Positions 60,982-64,000 of a stretch of 64,000 nt of DNA are shown piece by piece (positions within the stretch are counted from its first letter, which is position 1; every line of letters begins with the position of its first letter). The notes under the pieces were generated by a model that did not search any database, was not told the DNA's origin, and saw only the letters and a program-made list of their open reading frames with translations. The stretch comes from Holophagales bacterium (GTDB lineage: Bacteria > Acidobacteriota > Thermoanaerobaculia > Multivoradales > JAGPDF01). The DNA lies in NCBI GenBank assembly GCA_016699405.1, contig CP064972.1, positions 5,053,501 through 5,117,500 of the forward strand, read 5' to 3'. The position numbers and the translations under genes were made by a program.

Positions 60982-62274
60982 TCAATAGCCTCCCTTACCG
61001 GCCGGAGCGGCCGCCGCCGGAGCGCTCGGGGCTCCGCCGGCGGCGCGGCGCCGCGCCTCGTCGACGATCTTCACACTGGCGCTGGCGCCGATCCGCGTCG
61101 CACCCGCCTGGATCATCCGCACCGCGTCGTCGTAGGTACGAATCCCGCCGGCCGCCTTCACGCCGAGCCGCTTCGGCGCCACCTGGCGGGCCATCAGCGC
61201 CACGTCCTCGGCGGTCGCGCCGCTCGAGGCGAAGCCGGTGGAGGTCTTGACGAAGTCGGCGCCGGCCTTCATCGCCAGATCGCAGGCCTTGACCTTCTCC
61301 TCGTCGGTGAGCAGCGCGTTCTCGAAGATGACCTTGGAGAGCGCCCGGCCGTCCTTGCACGCTTCGACCACGGCGCGGATGTCGCGCAGCACGAGGGCGT
61401 CCTCCTTGCCCTTGAGCGCGCCGATGTTGATCACCATGTCGATCTCGGCGGCCCCTTCGCGGATCGCCTTGCGCGCTTCGAGCGCCTTGATCTCCGGCGC
61501 TGCGGCGCCGAGCGGGAAGCCGACCACGGCGCAGACTTTCACCGCGCTGCCGCGCAGGAGCGTCCGCGCCTGCTTGACGTAGGTCGGGTTGACGCAGACC
61601 GACCAGAAGCCGTGCTGCCGGGCCTCGGCACAGAGCACCTCGATGTCGGCCTGGGTGGCCTCGGGCTTCAGGAGGGTGTGGTCGATCATCCCGGCGAGCT
61701 TCTCGGCCGCCACCGGCGGCGGCGCGGCGCCGGAGCCGCGCTGCTCGAGGATCTGCCGCACACGGTCGGCGATCTGCTGGATCTGCTCGGCCGAGAGCTC
61801 GACGCTGTCGGCGGCAGAGGAGGTCCCTTTCATCGATTGCCTCTCGATTGCACGAATCAGCTCCACCCGCCGGCGATGCCGCTCGGCGGTGCAGGAGGTG
61901 GACAGGAAGACGTCGGCGATGCCGCGCGCCTGCTCGACCGAGAGCTGCCCGGCGCCGAGCGAGAGGACGTTGGCGTCGTTGTGCTCGCGCGAGTTGCGCG
62001 CCAGCCCCTCGCTGTAGCACGCGGCGGCGAGGACGCCCGGCACCTTGTTGGCCGCCATCGCCGATCCGATCCCCGCGCCGTCGACGACGATGCCGACCTC
62101 GCAGGTCCCCGAGGCGACACGTCGGGCCACCGCCTCGGCGAAGACGGGATAGTCGACCGCCGCCGTTCCGGCCGTGCCGCAGTCGTCGACCTGATGGCCC
62201 TTCACGGCAAGGTGCTCGAGCAGCGCCTGCTTCAGCTCGTATCCGCCGTGATCAGCCCCGATCGCGATCCGCAA
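60982..62274 (-). CDS. RpiB - DeoC fusion (pentose-P isomerase-like plus deoxyribose-P aldolase)
   Basis: 430 residues. Residues 1-148 are RpiB/LacAB-like (IGADHGGYELKQALLEHL, SREHNDANVLSLGAGQ), but the base position usually Cys in ICGTGIG is Asp65 (VDGAGIG). Residues 158-180 form an amphipathic helix (VELSAEQIQQIADRVRQILE), an encapsulation-type peptide. Residues 190-410 are a DeoC aldolase: Asp279 in EIDMVINIG, Schiff-base Lys343 in DFVKTSTGF, and Lys373. It splits deoxyribose-5-P to acetaldehyde and glyceraldehyde-3-P. Start TTG 62274 with GAGAGG before it; an internal ATG 61833 with its own GAGAGG could yield DeoC alone. Confidence 0.9.
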   Translation of the reverse strand: MRIAIGADHGGYELKQALLEHLAVKGHQVDDCGTAGTAAVDYPVFAEAVARRVASGTCEVGIVVDGAGIGSAMAANKVPGVLAAACYSEGLARNSREHNDANVLSLGAGQLSVEQARGIADVFLSTSCTAERHRRRVELIRAIERQSMKGTSSAADSVELSAEQIQQIADRVRQILEQRGSGAAPPPVAAEKLAGMIDHTLLKPEATQADIEVLCAEARQHGFWSVCVNPTYVKQARTLLRGSAVKVCAVVGFPLGAAAPEIKALEARKAIREGAAEIDMVINIGALKGKEDALVLRDIRAVVEACKDGRALSKVIFENALLTDEEKVKACDLAMKAGADFVKTSTGFASSGATAEDVALMARQVAPKRLGVKAAGGIRTYDDAVRMIQAGATRIGASASVKIVDEARRRAAGGAPSAPAAAAPAGKGGY

Positions 62275-62320
62275 CGCCAGCCCTCTCCCTCACGTTAGTT
62301 GTTGAATCTCAAGGGGTCGA

Positions 62321-62329
62321 ATCATAGCA
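62321..62329 (-). promoter_or_regulatory. Extended -10 promoter of the microcompartment operon
   Basis: On the minus strand TGCTATGAT (TATGAT at 62321-62326 with an upstream TG) is an extended -10. No clear -35 is seen. About 46 nt of 5' UTR follow, containing TTGAGATTCAA (short palindrome), then GAGAGG and the TTG start. Confidence 0.5.
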
Positions 62330-62464
62330 CCCGGCCGCGGGCGGGCTGTGGCCGGCGAGAGCTCCCCGCCCGTGCAGTACCATCGCGGGAGAGGATTCGA
62401 AGACGATGAGCCGCTCCACCGTTCGACCCCAGGTGTCTCGCGCCACGCGCTGCCGCGGCTGCCG

Positions 62465-63676
62465 ATGAACGAGGCCTCACCCCGGGAGCGGATCGGCACG
62501 GAGGCGCTCGCCCTCCTCGAGGAGCTCTGCGCCATCTCCTCGCCGAGCGGCGACCGACAAGGGCTCGGGCGGATGGCCGAGCGGCTCGCCCGGGCCTTCG
62601 ACGAGGTCGGACTGCCATCGCGGATCGAGCTCACCGGAGCCGACGCGTTGCCGCTGCTGCTCGCCGGGTCGCCGGAGTGCGCGGGGGCCCTGCTCGTCGC
62701 CGGTCACCTCGACACCGTCCTTCCGGCCATCCGACCGCGGCGTGAAGCGGATCGGCTCGTCGGCACCGGCGCGATCGACATGAAGGGCGGCCTCGCGGCG
62801 TTCTGGGGCGCGCTCGCGCTGCTGCGGGCCGAGGGAACGGTGACCGGCGCCTGGCCTGCCGACTGGGGCCTCGTCGCGACGCCGGACGAAGAGGTCGGCG
62901 GAGCCGTGACGCGACGGACACTGGCGCGCTTCGGCGGGAACGCTCGTGCGCTCTGGGTGCTCGAGCCCGGGGCGCGTCGCGACGACGAGGGCGAGACGCT
63001 GGTCGTCGGCCGGCGCGGGGTCGTTCACTTCCACCTCGGGATCGACGGTCGCGCAGCACATGCCGGGGTCGACTTCCCCTCCGGCCGCTCGGCGCTCGCC
63101 GCAGCCGCGGAGTGGGTGACGCGGGCCACCGCCCTCACCGCTCCCAGTCGTGGTCCGACGGTCAACCCGGCGCGCTTGGTCGCCGGCGAGGCCGCCGCAG
63201 TCGACGCGCCGGCGGCGCTTGCATCTCTCCTCGGCACCCCGCGCCAGGTCAACGTGGTGCCCGATCGCGCCCGAATCGACGGCGAGGCGCGCTTTTTCTC
63301 CGAGAGCGACGGCGAGGAAGTCACCGCCGAGCTCGCTCGGCTCGCCGACGAGATCGGTCGCTCCCGCGAGGTGCGTTGCGCGATCGACATCGGCGAGCCG
63401 ATCCCGCCGCTCGAGCTGACCGCCCTGCGTCTCGCCGCCGCCGAGCGTGCCGTCGCGCTCGCCGCCGCCCGCGGTTGGAACCTCGAGCTCGAAGACGACC
63501 GCGGCGGTATTTCGTTCCCGAACTTCCTTCCGGCCGGGGTCGCCCTCCCGGTTCTCGACGGCCTCGGTCCCGTCGGCGGCGGCATGCACACACGCGACGA
63601 GTTCCTCGACCTCGCCTCGTTTTCCCGGCGGGTCGAGCTCCTCGCCGATCTGCTCGCCGACGAGCTCGGACCCTAG
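62465..63676 (+). CDS. M20-family metallopeptidase (carboxypeptidase G2/ArgE-like)
   Basis: 403 residues with a di-zinc catalytic domain: LLVAGHLDTVLP (first His/Asp), GTGAIDMKGGLAAFW (bridging Asp), ATPDEEVGGAVTRR (Glu-Glu), LEPGA (fourth ligand), and GGGMHTRDEFLDLASF (last His). A lid domain lies between (GVVHFHLGIDGRAAHAG). It hydrolyses an N-acyl or peptide bond with C-terminal carboxylate; substrate unknown. A short frame (62406-62468) overlaps this ATG and is probably chance. Confidence 0.9.
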   Translation: MNEASPRERIGTEALALLEELCAISSPSGDRQGLGRMAERLARAFDEVGLPSRIELTGADALPLLLAGSPECAGALLVAGHLDTVLPAIRPRREADRLVGTGAIDMKGGLAAFWGALALLRAEGTVTGAWPADWGLVATPDEEVGGAVTRRTLARFGGNARALWVLEPGARRDDEGETLVVGRRGVVHFHLGIDGRAAHAGVDFPSGRSALAAAAEWVTRATALTAPSRGPTVNPARLVAGEAAAVDAPAALASLLGTPRQVNVVPDRARIDGEARFFSESDGEEVTAELARLADEIGRSREVRCAIDIGEPIPPLELTALRLAAAERAVALAAARGWNLELEDDRGGISFPNFLPAGVALPVLDGLGPVGGGMHTRDEFLDLASFSRRVELLADLLADELGP

Positions 63677-63718
63677 CGGGCGGCGTCCAATACGAGGGTC
63701 GAAGAGCCTGGCGACGTC

Positions 63719-64000
63719 TCAACTCCCGTCGGCGGACGCCGGGACAGGCGACCGGGTACGAACCACGACGGCGACCGCGCTCGGCTCAGACGGCAACGGG
63801 CCGGACGGCCGCAGTCGGCGCCCCGCGAGCCCGAGGCTGCCGAGGATGCAGGCGAGTCCGAGGACCATGCCGCGGCTGACCGGCTCGTGCAGCAGGAGCG
63901 CTCCCCAGGCAAGCCCGAAGAGCGGGATGAGGTAGGTCACGGTCGAGGCGCCGATCGGCCCGACACGGGCGATCAGCCAGAAGAAGAGCTGATAGGCCAC
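63719..64000 (-). CDS. EamA/DMT-superfamily transporter (N-terminal part outside window)
   Basis: Only the C-terminal 93 residues are visible. Two to three TM helices with the EamA pattern: YQLFFWLIARVGPIGASTVT, LIPLFGLAWGALLLHEPVSR and GLACILGSLGLAGRRL. The tail is hydrophilic. It is cut by the window edge, so the start and substrate are unknown. Confidence 0.85.
   Translation of the reverse strand: MAYQLFFWLIARVGPIGASTVTYLIPLFGLAWGALLLHEPVSRGMVLGLACILGSLGLAGRRLRPSGPLPSEPSAVAVVVRTRSPVPASADGS

Noticed and set aside
62406..62468. 20-codon frame overlapping the M20 peptidase start
   Set aside because: Arg/Cys-rich, no promoter-like leaderless spacing; likely chance, although it resembles the overlap at 1440-1475.

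Overview
The window is about 70% GC throughout and gene-dense, with genes on both strands, many ATGA stop/start overlaps, and no rRNA, tRNA, CRISPR array or complete transposon that I could see. The gene mix is a heavy-metal RND operon, GEVED/DUF11/IPTL-CTERM surface protein, Hanks kinase with TPRs, delta-60 repeat protein, and a microcompartment with a DeoC aldolase. That mix, the GC content and frequent TAnnnT boxes only 7-10 nt before start codons suggest an environmental Acidobacteriota-like bacterium (Thermoanaerobaculia-like is my best guess). This is inference; no marker gene for taxonomy is present.

Layout. 1-8 kb: a two-component system (histidine kinase cut by the window edge, OmpR-type regulator), an RNA-binding YhbY protein, a B3/B4 protein, a delta-60 repeat protein, an SRPBCC protein, a chorismatase, an NTF2-like secreted protein and an amidase. 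8-13.7 kb: an accessory/defence block with an orphan VapB-like antitoxin, an XRE-ImmA protein overlapping a PIN protein, a one-polypeptide type IIG restriction-modification enzyme, and hicBA. 13.7-20.4 kb: a copper/silver-type efflux operon (Cys/Met-rich secreted protein, TolC-, CusB- and CusA-like). 20.6-23 kb: DUF4410, LOG-like and hotdog thioesterase genes overlapping as one operon, then thymidine kinase. 23.3-28.4 kb: threonine operon (aspartokinase-homoserine kinase fusion, thrC, asd) preceded by a leader peptide and attenuator. 29-38.4 kb: a 2656-residue surface protein, a ferredoxin and a HAD phosphatase. 38.5-46.8 kb: housekeeping genes (Fe-S insertion protein, diguanylate cyclase, YgfZ, hydrolases, and an AtuA/enoyl-CoA hydratase set). 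47-49 kb: asnB with an asparagine-codon-rich leader peptide and attenuator. 49-57 kb: secreted proteins, a duplicated SMI1 remnant, a periplasmic binding protein, and a Ser/Thr kinase overlapping a membrane-anchored AraC-type regulator. 57-62.3 kb: a compact bacterial microcompartment operon. 62.4-64 kb: an M20 peptidase and a truncated DMT transporter.

The most interesting signals are regulatory. Upstream of asnB there is a 39-codon leader ORF with five Asn codons in eight positions, a nearly perfect antiterminator segment at its 3' end, and a 10-bp terminator hairpin with a T-tract. The thr operon has the same architecture with Thr/Ile codons. Both leader ORFs begin 8-9 nt after a -10 box, so the leader peptides are probably translated from (nearly) leaderless mRNAs. 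The microcompartment is also unusual: an RpiB-DeoC fusion, an acylating aldehyde dehydrogenase and six shell proteins suggest a pentose-phosphate/deoxyribose-phosphate to acetaldehyde to acetyl-CoA organelle, with encapsulation-type helices visible on both enzymes.
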